This document shows, piece by piece, positions 1-9,500 of a stretch of DNA of 12,444 nucleotides; positions within the stretch are counted from its first letter, which is position 1, and every line of letters starts with the position of its first letter. The notes beneath the pieces are model-generated. The model ran no database searches, was not told the origin of the DNA, and saw nothing but the letters and a program-made list of their open reading frames with translations. Position numbers and translations under genes: made by a program. Origin of the DNA: Fidelibacterota bacterium UBA7303 (lineage in GTDB: Bacteria; Fidelibacterota; Marinisomatia; Marinisomatales; UBA1611); assembly GCA_002471805.1 (NCBI GenBank), contig DKQR01000088.1:1-12444 (forward strand). The letters run 5' to 3'.

Positions 1-424
1 CGGTGGAATAATTATTGGCGAACGCTTCCTGGATCATCTTCTCGGAAGCAAGTACGGTTTGCACTTCCTTACGGGACATTTTCTTGAGCCGGTCAGTAAG
101 ACCGATATTCATAGGGTCCGAAGTGGCCACGGTCAAGGTATCACCCAGTACAAACAGGGGCATTATCTTCATTTCCTTGGCCTGTTCTTTATTGATGAGC
201 TCCAATGTCTCTTCGCTGATGTTCAAATAACTTAAATCCACCATGGGCATATACAACTGGATACCCAGGGCCGTGAGCACCTGCTCATCATTGAGGAAAC
301 CCAGTTGTACGCAGGCATCACCAAAGTGACAGCGATGCGTTGTTTTATAATCTACTACTTCATCCACCTGCTGCGGACTAAGCATGTTCTCACCGATCAG
401 GATCTGTCCTAAACTGCGGTTCAT
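1..424 (-). CDS. pilB: PilB/GspE-type pilus assembly ATPase, N-terminal MshEN domain (3' part lies outside the window)
   Basis: About 141 N-terminal residues are visible, read from an ATG at 424 and running off the left edge. The protein begins MNRSLGQILIGENMLSPQQV and continues with IQLYMPMVDLSYLNIS, then KIMPLFVLGDTLTVATSDPM and LASEKMIQEAF. This is the familiar pattern of the MshEN (T2SSE_N) domain that precedes the AAA-type motor of PilB, GspE and MshE, and in some members binds cyclic di-GMP. No Walker motifs are in view because the motor core would lie beyond position 1. A strong Shine-Dalgarno AAGGAG (430-435) sits 5 bases upstream of the ATG and overlaps the stop codon of the response regulator gene; the gap is 9 bases. 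In this pilus operon it is most likely the extension motor that polymerises pilin. A stand-alone MshEN protein or a GspE of a type II secretion system cannot be excluded from the visible part. Confidence 0.82.
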   Translation of the reverse strand, partial: MNRSLGQILIGENMLSPQQVDEVVDYKTTHRCHFGDACVQLGFLNDEQVLTALGIQLYMPMVDLSYLNISEETLELINKEQAKEMKIMPLFVLGDTLTVATSDPMNIGLTDRLKKMSRKEVQTVLASEKMIQEAFANNYST

Positions 425-429
425 ATTAT

Positions 430-435
430 CTCCTT
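430..435 (-). promoter_or_regulatory. Shine-Dalgarno AAGGAG of the pilB-like gene, overlapping the upstream stop codon
   Basis: Minus-strand AAGGAG lies 5 bases before the ATG at 424 and includes bases of the response regulator TAA stop (434-436). It fixes the start and suggests translational coupling of the two genes. Confidence 0.7.
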
Positions 436-823
436 AAGCTTCTGCTGGATTATTGACCATGACCAGATTAATGAGTTCTTCTGCCAGCTGGTCAAGCACG
501 ATTGGTTTTCGCAGGAACAGGTCACACCCGGCCTGTTCTGCTTTCATCACATCTTCCTGCATGTCGTTGGAAGAAACAAATACTACTGGAATGTTTTCAA
601 AGCGGTCATCCATTTTTAACAGTTTGCAGACCTGGAATCCGTCCAGATTGGTCTGCACTGTATCCAGCATAACCATGGCAGGCTGTGTTTCAGTGACTAG
701 TCGATAGCCGTCTACTCCATCTTCTGTAGAGATCACATCAATGCCTAGCTGTCCGAAGTAGGTCTCTGTAGCCCGAACGAAGGCCTCATCACGGTCAATA
801 ATCAAAATATGATTGTTATTCAT
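434..823 (-). CDS. Single-domain CheY-like response regulator (receiver domain only)
   Basis: The 129-residue product is one receiver domain with no output domain. Visible landmarks are strand 1 ILIID ending at Asp10, the phosphoacceptor Asp54 in VMLDTVQTNLDGF, the switch Ser84 in VVFVSSND, and the invariant Lys106 in FLRKP. The spacings Asp54 to Ser84 (+30) and to Lys106 (+52) equal those of CheY. The acidic pair is unusual: the sequence is D10-R11-D12 where most receivers have two adjacent acids, so one Mg-binding position may be replaced by arginine. It lies 6 bases after the secretin stop and 9 bases before the pilB-like start, with no clear Shine-Dalgarno of its own, so it is probably translationally coupled. 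Its placement inside the pilus operon suggests it controls pilus assembly or twitching direction, as PilG and PilH do in Pseudomonas; that role is inferred. The partner kinase is not in the window. Confidence 0.93.
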   Translation of the reverse strand: MNNNHILIIDRDEAFVRATETYFGQLGIDVISTEDGVDGYRLVTETQPAMVMLDTVQTNLDGFQVCKLLKMDDRFENIPVVFVSSNDMQEDVMKAEQAGCDLFLRKPIVLDQLAEELINLVMVNNPAEA

Positions 824-829
824 CGCTGA

Positions 830-2548
830 TTAGATTGAAGCTGAAATTACCGTAGGAGTTATAAAGATTAAAAGTTCTCGCTGCTCCCGTTCTGTATTGC
901 GGTATCGGAAAATTTTGTTGATAAATGGCAGGTCTCCCAGCAAAGGCATCTTGGACATGCTTTCCAAATCATTATCAAATATCAGGCCGCCAATAAGCAA
1001 TGTCTCTCCATTTGCAACCCTAACATTGGTATTGGTAGAACGTGTGGAGACCATGGGCCTCTGCTCTGCACCCACATAGCCAACGACTGCCTGAACCACG
1101 GCATCAATCTTCATAGAAATCACATCTTGCGAATTCACCCGCGGCAATACATTCAGCGACACATTGATGCTTTGATCTTCGTAAGTATAGGGATTCGATC
1201 CGAATACACTTCCTTCCCCCTGGGGCACCAACACCGGAACTGTAGTGCCCACCACTATATTGGCGGCAGAATTACTCATGGTAGTCACTTGCGGCTCCTG
1301 CAGCAGTTTGGTATCGCCGTCATTGGCCAAAAGGTCAAGCATGGCGGAAACCACCGGTGCGGTCAGGGTAGCAAAACTCATTGTTTCACCGGGGATTTTC
1401 AAATGGCCCACCTTTATGGTGCTAGTTGTGTCCGCTTCACCGCCGCCTGGGATGTACATGGTTTCCCGCAGGTTCCAGTTGATGCCAATAGTCTCATCGT
1501 GTTTTAAGGTGGTCTCAATAAATTTAACTGCAATGTTGATCTGATCCCCTTCCACATCCAGTGACTTAACAATACTGTCAATCAAGTCAAAATTACTTGG
1601 TATATCTGTGATCATCAGTATATCCTGTTCTCCTCCTGAGTCTTCAGTAGATTGCGTGGAAGAGAGCGCTTTGATCTTGCCACGGCCAGTTAACGCTTCC
1701 TGCACCGCTGCTGTTGCTGTAGTTCCTTTAATATAACTGAGACGATAAATACGGGTCGTAAGTTCACCGCTCATGACACGCTGGCTGGTCATGGGCTGCA
1801 CAATAATGATATTATCCTGCAGGAACCATTCGTACTTATTTACATGCAGGATCGCATCCAGGGCAGTCTCTAGAGATACATCTTCCAATGTTAGGGTGAG
1901 TTCCCCTTTAATATCTCCGCTGAGGATGAGATTCAGGTTATCCTGGGATGCCAGCAGCCGAACCACATTCACCAGCTGCGCACCACGGAAATTCATGGTC
2001 ACTTTTGATTCCGGTAGCCGCCGTGATGGAAATACATATTTGGCAACTGGTTTATCGGTTTTACCCTTCTGCCAGATCACCTTCAGTTTATGTTTAGGCG
2101 ATTTGGGGTTTGCCGGTTCCAACTTGAGTTTATAGTCCGGTACTCTGGTAAAACCCATTCTAACTTGTAGGGTGTTCTTTATTTCTTGCTGATTGCTGTT
2201 ACGGGGTACGTTTACAGTATAATGGAACAGAGGGCTGTGGGAACTCTTTTTGGTGAAATTACCCCGTTCCCATTTTACTCTGCTTATCGATAAAGTAACG
2301 CTGGGAGGAGCAAAGGTTTCACTGGTCATGTATTCAATATTTGCGTTGCTGAATTCCATTACCAGCATAAAAGAGCTGTCTTCTTCCGTGGTATAAATGT
2401 CCAGCAATTCCGGAAGGAGCTTTGTTTCTTTCTTTTTGATTTTAACGGCCCCATCAGATTTACGGCCGGGTAATTTCCATTGGCCGATCACCAAAGATGT
2501 GGAAAGCATGAAAAGGCACAGTTTGATACTTAGTGATGTATGTTTCAT
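830..2548 (-). CDS. pilQ: Type IV pilus secretin (PilQ/GspD family outer-membrane channel)
   Basis: This 572-residue protein should form the outer-membrane ring through which the pilus exits. Residues 1-22 are a typical signal peptide (hydrophobic SIKLCLFMLSTSLVIG) with no lipobox cysteine. Residues about 50-160 are beta-rich and could be a divergent AMIN domain (low confidence). Residues about 182-252 are an STN/N0 domain (VTMNFRGAQLVNVVRLLASQ, LTLTLEDVSLETALDAIL). Residues about 264-333 are one N1-type repeat (IYRLSYIKGTTATAAVQEAL ... SLDV). Residues about 390-567 are the secretin core, including LLQEPQVTTMSNSAA, VPVLVP, the signature VANGETLLIGGLI and the C-terminal LLIFITPTVI. The protein ends right after the core, with no S domain. 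The start codon directly abuts the stop of the PilP-like gene (TAA then ATG); a GGA about 7 bases upstream may serve as the ribosome site. With one N1 repeat and pil neighbours it fits PilQ better than GspD. Confidence 0.93.
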   Translation of the reverse strand: MKHTSLSIKLCLFMLSTSLVIGQWKLPGRKSDGAVKIKKKETKLLPELLDIYTTEEDSSFMLVMEFSNANIEYMTSETFAPPSVTLSISRVKWERGNFTKKSSHSPLFHYTVNVPRNSNQQEIKNTLQVRMGFTRVPDYKLKLEPANPKSPKHKLKVIWQKGKTDKPVAKYVFPSRRLPESKVTMNFRGAQLVNVVRLLASQDNLNLILSGDIKGELTLTLEDVSLETALDAILHVNKYEWFLQDNIIIVQPMTSQRVMSGELTTRIYRLSYIKGTTATAAVQEALTGRGKIKALSSTQSTEDSGGEQDILMITDIPSNFDLIDSIVKSLDVEGDQINIAVKFIETTLKHDETIGINWNLRETMYIPGGGEADTTSTIKVGHLKIPGETMSFATLTAPVVSAMLDLLANDGDTKLLQEPQVTTMSNSAANIVVGTTVPVLVPQGEGSVFGSNPYTYEDQSINVSLNVLPRVNSQDVISMKIDAVVQAVVGYVGAEQRPMVSTRSTNTNVRVANGETLLIGGLIFDNDLESMSKMPLLGDLPFINKIFRYRNTEREQRELLIFITPTVISASI

Positions 2549-2974
2549 TTATTTTTCCAGTTTTAAAGTTACCCGGTGTTTGTTGCGTTTAAGCATCACA
2601 CGATCTTCGTTAATATCAGCCACCATAAAACCCTGGACTTTTTTGCCTTCCAAGATAATATCGCCATTGATGATCGCCTTGTAGCCGTCTTCAAAACGTG
2701 TGATACCGGTTAGTTTGAATCTGTTTTTATACATATTACTGCGATCATAAAAAATATCTTTGCCCCAGTTATCATCAGCGATGGTTAATAATTGTGGTGC
2801 AGTATAAGTCAAGGCACCTACATTTTCTGTTTCTGGAGCAGTCTGCATCGCACTGGGACCTGCTGCTGGATCGGATTTGCTGCTGAAATCAGGGATAAAG
2901 CCCAGGAAAAAACCCCTGAAATAGACCAGAATCACTACCGCCATAAGCCCCACAAGTATCTTTTCCCGATTCAC
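2549..2974 (-). CDS. pilP: PilP/GspC-like inner-membrane pilotin-ring connector
   Basis: The 141-residue product has an N-terminal membrane anchor (residues about 6-26, ILVGLMAVVILVYFRGFFLG), a Pro/Ser-rich linker (about 30-60), and a small beta domain (about 70-139) with FKLTGITRFEDGYKAIING, ILEGKKVQGFMVADI and RVMLKRNKHRVTLKL. That domain matches the pattern of the PilP/GspC homology region, which contacts the N0 domain of the secretin. Classic PilP is a lipoprotein; this one has no lipobox and is anchored like GspC, so the name rests mainly on gene order (O-P-Q). The start is GTG at 2974 inside the PilO-like stop (GTGA, 4-base overlap), supported by a perfect GGAGGT at 2981-2986 six bases upstream. 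The ATG at 2990 is out of frame. Confidence 0.8.
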   Translation of the reverse strand: MNREKILVGLMAVVILVYFRGFFLGFIPDFSSKSDPAAGPSAMQTAPETENVGALTYTAPQLLTIADDNWGKDIFYDRSNMYKNRFKLTGITRFEDGYKAIINGDIILEGKKVQGFMVADINEDRVMLKRNKHRVTLKLEK

Positions 2975-3525
2975 GGGGTAACCTCCGCATAGGTCAGGTA
3001 TTGCAGTTGAGCAATCACTCCTCTGGGATCCTTATCATCTAAAGAAAAAGAACAATGTTCCAGCCTCAGGTCAGTTGATGTCTTTTCCAGCGTTTCCATA
3101 AAGGATCCAATTTTTAGAAAGTTGCCCGCCAGTTGAAAACTGATAGCATGCCGTTTCAAAGGGATCTTATCTCCTTCCAGATAATCATTCAGCGGCGGAA
3201 AGGTGTCCTCGCTGTAGGTCTCAATATTAGTCACCTTTATTCCATTTTTTTTCGATAGATCATTTAAATTTTTTATTTCTGCTGCCAGTTGACTGCCGGA
3301 AACCTGATAAGTGATCAAGGCATTTTTCTTTTCTGCAAAGAGCTGTTCAATCTTTTCGATCTCATCCATAATTCCGGATCCGGTTCTAAGCTGCTGTTCT
3401 ACCGTATTTATTTTCGTCTGGGCCTGATTGATCTCCCGGGTTACATTTTGTCTATCCCATACATAGACAGAAATCACTGCTATGAACAGCACGGCCAGGA
3501 TCAGGAATTTTAATTGGTGCTTCAT
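2971..3525 (-). CDS. pilO: PilO-like inner-membrane alignment protein
   Basis: The 184-residue product has a short cytoplasmic start, one membrane helix (residues about 6-23, KFLILAVLFIAVISVYVW), a periplasmic coiled coil (about 25-95, rich in Q, E, K and N at heptad spacing), and a C-terminal alpha/beta domain (about 96-180, with HAISFQLAGNFLKIGSFMETL and RLEHCSFSL). The layout and the segment fxLxGxFxxIxxFmxxLE are typical of PilO, which pairs with PilN in the periplasm and links to PilP. The gene starts 6 bases after the stop of the giant PilM-PilN fusion and overlaps the next gene by 4 bases. Its ribosome site is weak (AAGAAAAG directly before ATG), so translation probably depends on the upstream gene. 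With a PilN-like periplasmic domain in the preceding protein, a PilN-PilO heterodimer is expected. Confidence 0.87.
   Translation of the reverse strand: MKHQLKFLILAVLFIAVISVYVWDRQNVTREINQAQTKINTVEQQLRTGSGIMDEIEKIEQLFAEKKNALITYQVSGSQLAAEIKNLNDLSKKNGIKVTNIETYSEDTFPPLNDYLEGDKIPLKRHAISFQLAGNFLKIGSFMETLEKTSTDLRLEHCSFSLDDKDPRGVIAQLQYLTYAEVTP
2981..2986 (-). promoter_or_regulatory. Shine-Dalgarno GGAGGT that selects the GTG start of the PilP-like gene
   Basis: Minus-strand GGAGGT with a 6-base spacer to GTG at 2974. It is the strongest ribosome site in the operon and sits inside the last codons of the PilO-like gene. Confidence 0.75.
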
Positions 3526-3531
3526 CTTTTC

Positions 3532-6500
3532 TTACAAAAGCAGGTTAATCGAAAACGATGTTTTCCATTTATTCACAGCCTGGGCAGGGCTGAAATACAC
3601 AGCCTTAAAATTGCTGTTGCTCACCAGAGCACTCTGGAATAATTTCCCCGAACCGATGGCTTTTTCTACACCCTGATTATAAAAACCATCCAGGGCAATA
3701 ATAAACATGGGATTATCCTGGGCATTCAGTTTGGTCCTCACGCTGTCATCCATAGCATAGCCCGCCACATCCTTATCCAGAATCAGATTTGTAACTTCAA
3801 AATTTTCGGGTACAGCATTGCTAAGGTATTTCAGCGCAGTTACCATATTGGAGGATAATGCTTTATCCTCATCAATAAGTACCTGAAAAGCATCTACTAC
3901 CATGGCCTGTTTCTCCAGGAGTTGTTTTACATCCTGGCGTACATTCAGCAAGGAAAGTTCCGCGTATTTACCTGGAAGGCCTGCTTCCAGAGGATCAATC
4001 TTGCTCCGCTGTGCATATGCCGCCAGGGTAAATACTGTTACCAGCACCAGCACCGCGTTCTGAAGAATACGGTTGATGCCAAAGTAGCGATAGTCTTTCT
4101 TGTGAGCCTCAGGCAACAGGTTCAATTTACTGTCCGTATCCATCAACAGACCCAGATTGGCCATATAATCCAGTTCAATGGTATTCTCCCTTACTTTTGA
4201 TTCTTCTACTACTATTTGTTGTACTTTCTTCTGGATTTGTTCCAATGACCTATCCATGTCCCGCAGCAGTAACTCATTTTCAGTTTCCTTTTCCCGAAAT
4301 TTCTTTAATTCATCTTCCAGTATTTCGATACGGTCGCTGTAATTGGATGTATGCTCTTTCAGGTCCTTCAAGGATTTTTCCAGTTCCTCCACCTCATTTT
4401 TTTCTTTGGCGATCTTCAGCTCCAGCTTGGTACAATCTTCCTCCATGCGCTTGATCTTTTTCTGGCTGATCTGCTCGGTTTCGCTTACCACATGATGAAT
4501 GGAAGCCAGTTTTTTCTGCAGGCGGGCCACCTCCTGCTCAGCCTGTATGATCTCTTCGAATAAGTCCTGGGAACGGGCTTTAATTTCTGCCAGGTCCATA
4601 TAACTGCGAAGTTTATACTCCGTATCGCCCATTGTAATTTCTATAGCCTGCGTTGTGGGGTCTTGTTCGTAGACGGAATATTCCAGTACCTTTTTCATAT
4701 TTTTATTGATCTTGGTCAGTTCTTTTTCCAGCATAGCCAAATCCACCTTCCGGCTTTTCAGGTTTTCTTCCATATCCTGAAGTCGGGCATCCAGTTTCTT
4801 CTTCTCTTTCATTTTTTGATCGACTAGGCTGTATAAACTGTCGATGCGTTCATTCAGCGTGGCTTTGGTGGCCGGGTAGATCTCTTTGAGATGATTCAGA
4901 CGCCCCAGGATCACCAGGTGCGGTTCACCAATTTCTTTCAGGTTCTCCTGATTGGCAGTAATGAGTGCCATTGTCTTATCCAAATCATTATGCAGAGCTT
5001 CAAGTTCTTGTTTTAATTCATCGATAACTTTTTCTGTTTCCGCTTTCTGATCACTCCGACCTGCTATAGTCTCATCCAGCTTCTGCATGCTTTTTTCCAG
5101 CAGGGCTGAATGGCTGGTAAATTTTCCTTCCAACTTAATCAAAACCTGAAGCTGTTTCTGTTCATTGATAATTTTCTTCGGCATTGCCCGTTTGCGCTTG
5201 CTGGTCATGGTAAGATTTTCCGCTTTCTGGATCAGGAGCAAGATTTTTTTCTGCAGTTTCTGGCTTATATAGGCTGCCTGTTCAAAATCTTTATTCAGCT
5301 TCCTCAGGTTTAGCTCCACTTCATGCTTTTTTTCTTTGGTAGCGAGCTGATTCTCATGTTTCTGATCTAACTCTTTTTCAACCGTTCCCATCCATTCCGT
5401 CAATTGCTCAGATTGCGCTTTAAAACGGTGTTCCTCTTCCTTCAGGTCTGTTTGGATCACCGGGATTTTCTTGTGGGCATTTTCCAGATCCCGCTGGCAG
5501 ACAGTAATGGTTCGTTGGAGTTTTTTCTGTTGTTGGACAAGTCTGTCCAATTGAGTCCGGGAAGTTTTCAGTTGTTTATCATCAGAATGTACCTGGTCCT
5601 GCAACTTTTCTCTGTTAATGATCACATCCTGCTGCTGAAGATTATCATCAATGGTTTGGACTGCCTGTAAAAATTCATTCTCTGCCGTATTCTTCTGCTC
5701 CAGGATCACCGCCCATTGATCTTCCAATTCAGATGTAATATTTTCCTGTTCCCTGACTTCCTTTCCCCGGGCCTGATCGATCTGCAGCTGAATATCATTA
5801 AGCTTTTGTTTTGCTTTTTCCTGTAACTTTAAAAAATCTACTTCCGTCTTGGCCAGCTGGTGGTTTGTCTGATCGAGCTTATCCTGCCGAACTTGGATGA
5901 CTTGCTCCGCAGCATTAATCTTCCGGTGGGCACTATCAATCCTGCTCCGGATTGTTTTTTCCCGGCCTCGATAAGGCTTGAATTCAATCAGGATCTTTTT
6001 ACGGCTGGTTCGATAGCGCTTTATGAATGTCTGGTATCGTTTTTTCAAGCGTTCAAGAGCCTGCTTCACCACTCTTATTTCCTCCTGATCCAGGGCAATA
6101 CTTTCCTCTGCCAATTCCTGGGCTGCCAACACGGCGTCGGCCTCGTTATTAAAGCGGATCAAACCTTCTTGTACCAGCAGCAGATACGAATCTGATTGTT
6201 TATGTGCAATATGACCTTCCAGGACTTTAACCTGCTCTACTGTTTTTTCAGTTTCTTCTTCCAGTAGTTCTTCCCATTCACTGTGCTCCTCTTCCAGGGC
6301 ATCAAATTTCTGCTGGAGTGTATAAAAGCGCTTCAGATCGCGGTTCCAACCTTTGACCTGCTTTTGCCACTCTGAGATCTGCGGCATTATTTTCTTCTTC
6401 TTCGCCGCCAGGACCGCTTTAACCCTATCACGGTCGCTGAGCATCTTCTGCATTTCCGAAGTACTGCCAAGCAGCAGATTCTGGATCGATTTTTCTTTTT

Positions 6501-9500
6501 TCGTTAGTGCTGTCAGTATTTTTATAAAAGCATTCACTTTCAGCTGCCTTTTTTTATCAGCGGCAGCAGTTTTTTTATCCTGCTCTTTTTCCAACTGCTT
6601 TATTTTACGGTTCAGTGTTGTCTGTAGTTTCTTCCGCCCTTTCTGTGCTTCCCGGACCAATGCCTTTTCCTGCGCCTGTAAATTTTTATACTCCCTGGAT
6701 CTTTCTGTTAACTGCTTTTCAAGTTGGCCATAAACTTTCATCGCTTCCTTGATCTTCCTATTAATCTCTTTTTCCTTTTGGGAATATTCAGAGATCGACT
6801 TTTTTAGCTTTTCTTCCTTACGGGTTAACTGCCGGTTTTGACGGTTCAATTTTTTTATTTTTGATTCGTGGGCTTTCTTTTGTTCAGAGCGGCGTGCCTT
6901 CAGATCTTTAATTTTTTGTTTGCGCATTACGATGGCGCTGTTTATCCGCAGCAGCTGGTTTTGCAGGGTGTTCAATTCTTTACGGGTTTTCTGTCTCTGC
7001 TGCTGCAGGTCTTTTTTTACCTCATTTTTTGTGGTTAGAGGTTCGATCTGACCCATAGCTTCCTGAATATGATCTACTGCGTCTAGAATTTTGCGGCGCT
7101 GACTTCCCTCTTCTTTCAGCTCACGGTTATGAAGATCAATATCTTTTTTCAGGATGTACAGTTTACGTTCTTCCTTATCCCTGCTCCGTGTTTTCGCCTT
7201 GATCCGCGTCTGGAGCTTATCCCTTCTTTTCATTATATCTTGTTGTTCTTCATTGATCTGAATCAGGTCAGCGGTTATTTTTTTAATCTGGTCTAGGTTC
7301 CCGGGGGTCTCCAGGATCACATCCAGTACTGTGACCAGTTTCTTCCGTGTTTCAAACCCATTCTCCCCATCGAGGTACTGACCCGGATCTGGTTCGCTTT
7401 CCCCTGAAACCAGTTTAGAAAATGTCTTCCGGATGCTGTTAAGGCGTTTCGTATTGAGAGTCAATAGATACCCGGCCTGCTCCAGTTCATTCAGGTCTGG
7501 CTGCTGCAGTGTGTCCAGGGATTTCAGGTGTGTTAAAAAAGATTTGCGCAGTGCATTGGATGTATTCTGTACGGTATCCAGCAGATATTCCATGACCGCA
7601 ATCTCATCGTGTCCTGTTTCCATTTTCATGGACATGTCATGGAGAGTTTCCTGTCCTTCGAGTATTTTTGCCTGCTGATCTGCCACCTTTTGTTCAATCT
7701 CATTTTTACGTTCTGCCAGGGATACGCGGGTATTGGCCGATTTCTTCAGCTGTATAGCATAATCCCCTTTAGATTCCTGCCGGGCTTCTTTCCGTTTCTT
7801 CTGGAACTGATCTGATTCAAATTCCATTCTGGATATTTGTTTAACCAGGTATTCGTGCTCCTGGTATTTTTCCAGCAGATCTTCACTCAGGTTGTCCAGT
7901 TGACCTGTTACTGTTTCTAGGTCAGCGGCCAGGGTCTGCTGGGTTCCGGTATAGTCATCCTTTAATTCTTTGAAATCAGTGGCAGTTTTGATCAGCTTTT
8001 CAGTGGCTTCCTCAATAGATTTGATTTTGGAATTTTTATCAATCTCCAATCGGGCCAGCCGGTATTTGACACTTTCCGGACTTGTGGCGGTCTCAATGGC
8101 TTTTTTATGCCCCATGATCTTATTTCGTACTTCATCTAAAACATCCTCCGCTTTTTTCTTTTTACGGTTTATGTTTCGTTCCTTGATCTGCGTCAGCAGG
8201 TCTGTTTTGGAATCACCAACCTTCTTCACGGATGCTGTATTCAAAATATCCAGTTTTTTGATCGGTGATTCCAGAGCTATACTCACCAGCTTGTCCACGT
8301 TTTTTATATGGCTTCCCGGTCCGCCCAGATAGATCTCTTTAACTACCATCATCTTTTGCTCCATGGTTTCCCGGACATTGCTAAAATATTTTCTTGAACT
8401 TTTCAGTTCATTCTGCAGCCGATCTCCCAGGCGGATTAAAGTTGCCTGTGCTTCATCCCATGGAAAAATATCCAGTTCACTGGGTTTGGTCTCAGGCAAG
8501 GCAACACCATAACGATCAAGGAAATCCAGTGCCATATTGCGAATTTCATCTTTTGTCCCATCCACCTCCAGAACCATTTTGCACAATGGATCCATAAAAT
8601 GATCCAGACCAATGGAAAAATCCCGCGATTCAACCAGTTGGTACCCCTGGACCAGTACTAGATGTGTTTTCACCTGGCCCATATATATAAGGAGCGCATG
8701 ACCGCTGCCACCCTGCGGTTTATAATAATTATAAATATTGTGCAGTATTTTTGGGATTGAGGTATTGTATCGCGGCTGCAGTCCGATATCGGTCAGCATT
8801 GTATAATCTTGTTCAATATTTTCCCTGTAGGGTGAATAACATACGACTGCGTTATTTTCCCTTTTATCATTGAATTCATACCCCACCATACTCTTCTCAG
8901 TATCCAAGGCATAGGACTTGGCCAAAGTATATAACAAGAAATCCTTAAAATCGCTTTTTTTATTGTCTTCCGTATTTACATAGGTCATTTCATACTGATA
9001 CCCTCCAGAATGGATAGCCAGGTAAATATTTTTTCGTTTCCCTTTATCGACAAATTGTTCATAGACATTTGCAATCAGATCGGGCAACGTCTTGATCTCA
9101 TCATCCCCATGGATGATAGGCAGACGATAGTTTATAACTTGCCTGATTTGAAAATCTTCTATTCCAAGGTCAGTCTCCATGAAGGTTACATTATGGCCAG
9201 TATGAACGAATGTCATGGCATGAGTAACACCGTTTAAGTGCAGACTGGCATTGTTTACCAATAATGATTGTTTCGAATCTTTTCCAGGAAGGTCCTGTGT
9301 CTTAAGAGCAACCGGATCAGGCTGATAATCTTCTTTTAATAGACGTCTGTCGCTTGCTTCGCGCCTGAATGATCTACTCCTTTTTTCTATTCCACTTCGC
9401 CGATTATTTTCTCTTCTATCTTCGCCTTTATAGTCCATTATTTGTTTTATTCGCCTGTCTTGTTTATCACGACGGTCATCTACGTCCCGGCGGTCACTGC

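Noticed and set aside
8436..8633. Minus-strand 65-codon frame inside the PilM-like part (MNRGIFPLVW...)
   Set aside because: Alternative frame of the same strand, entirely inside the giant gene, with no motif or ribosome site.
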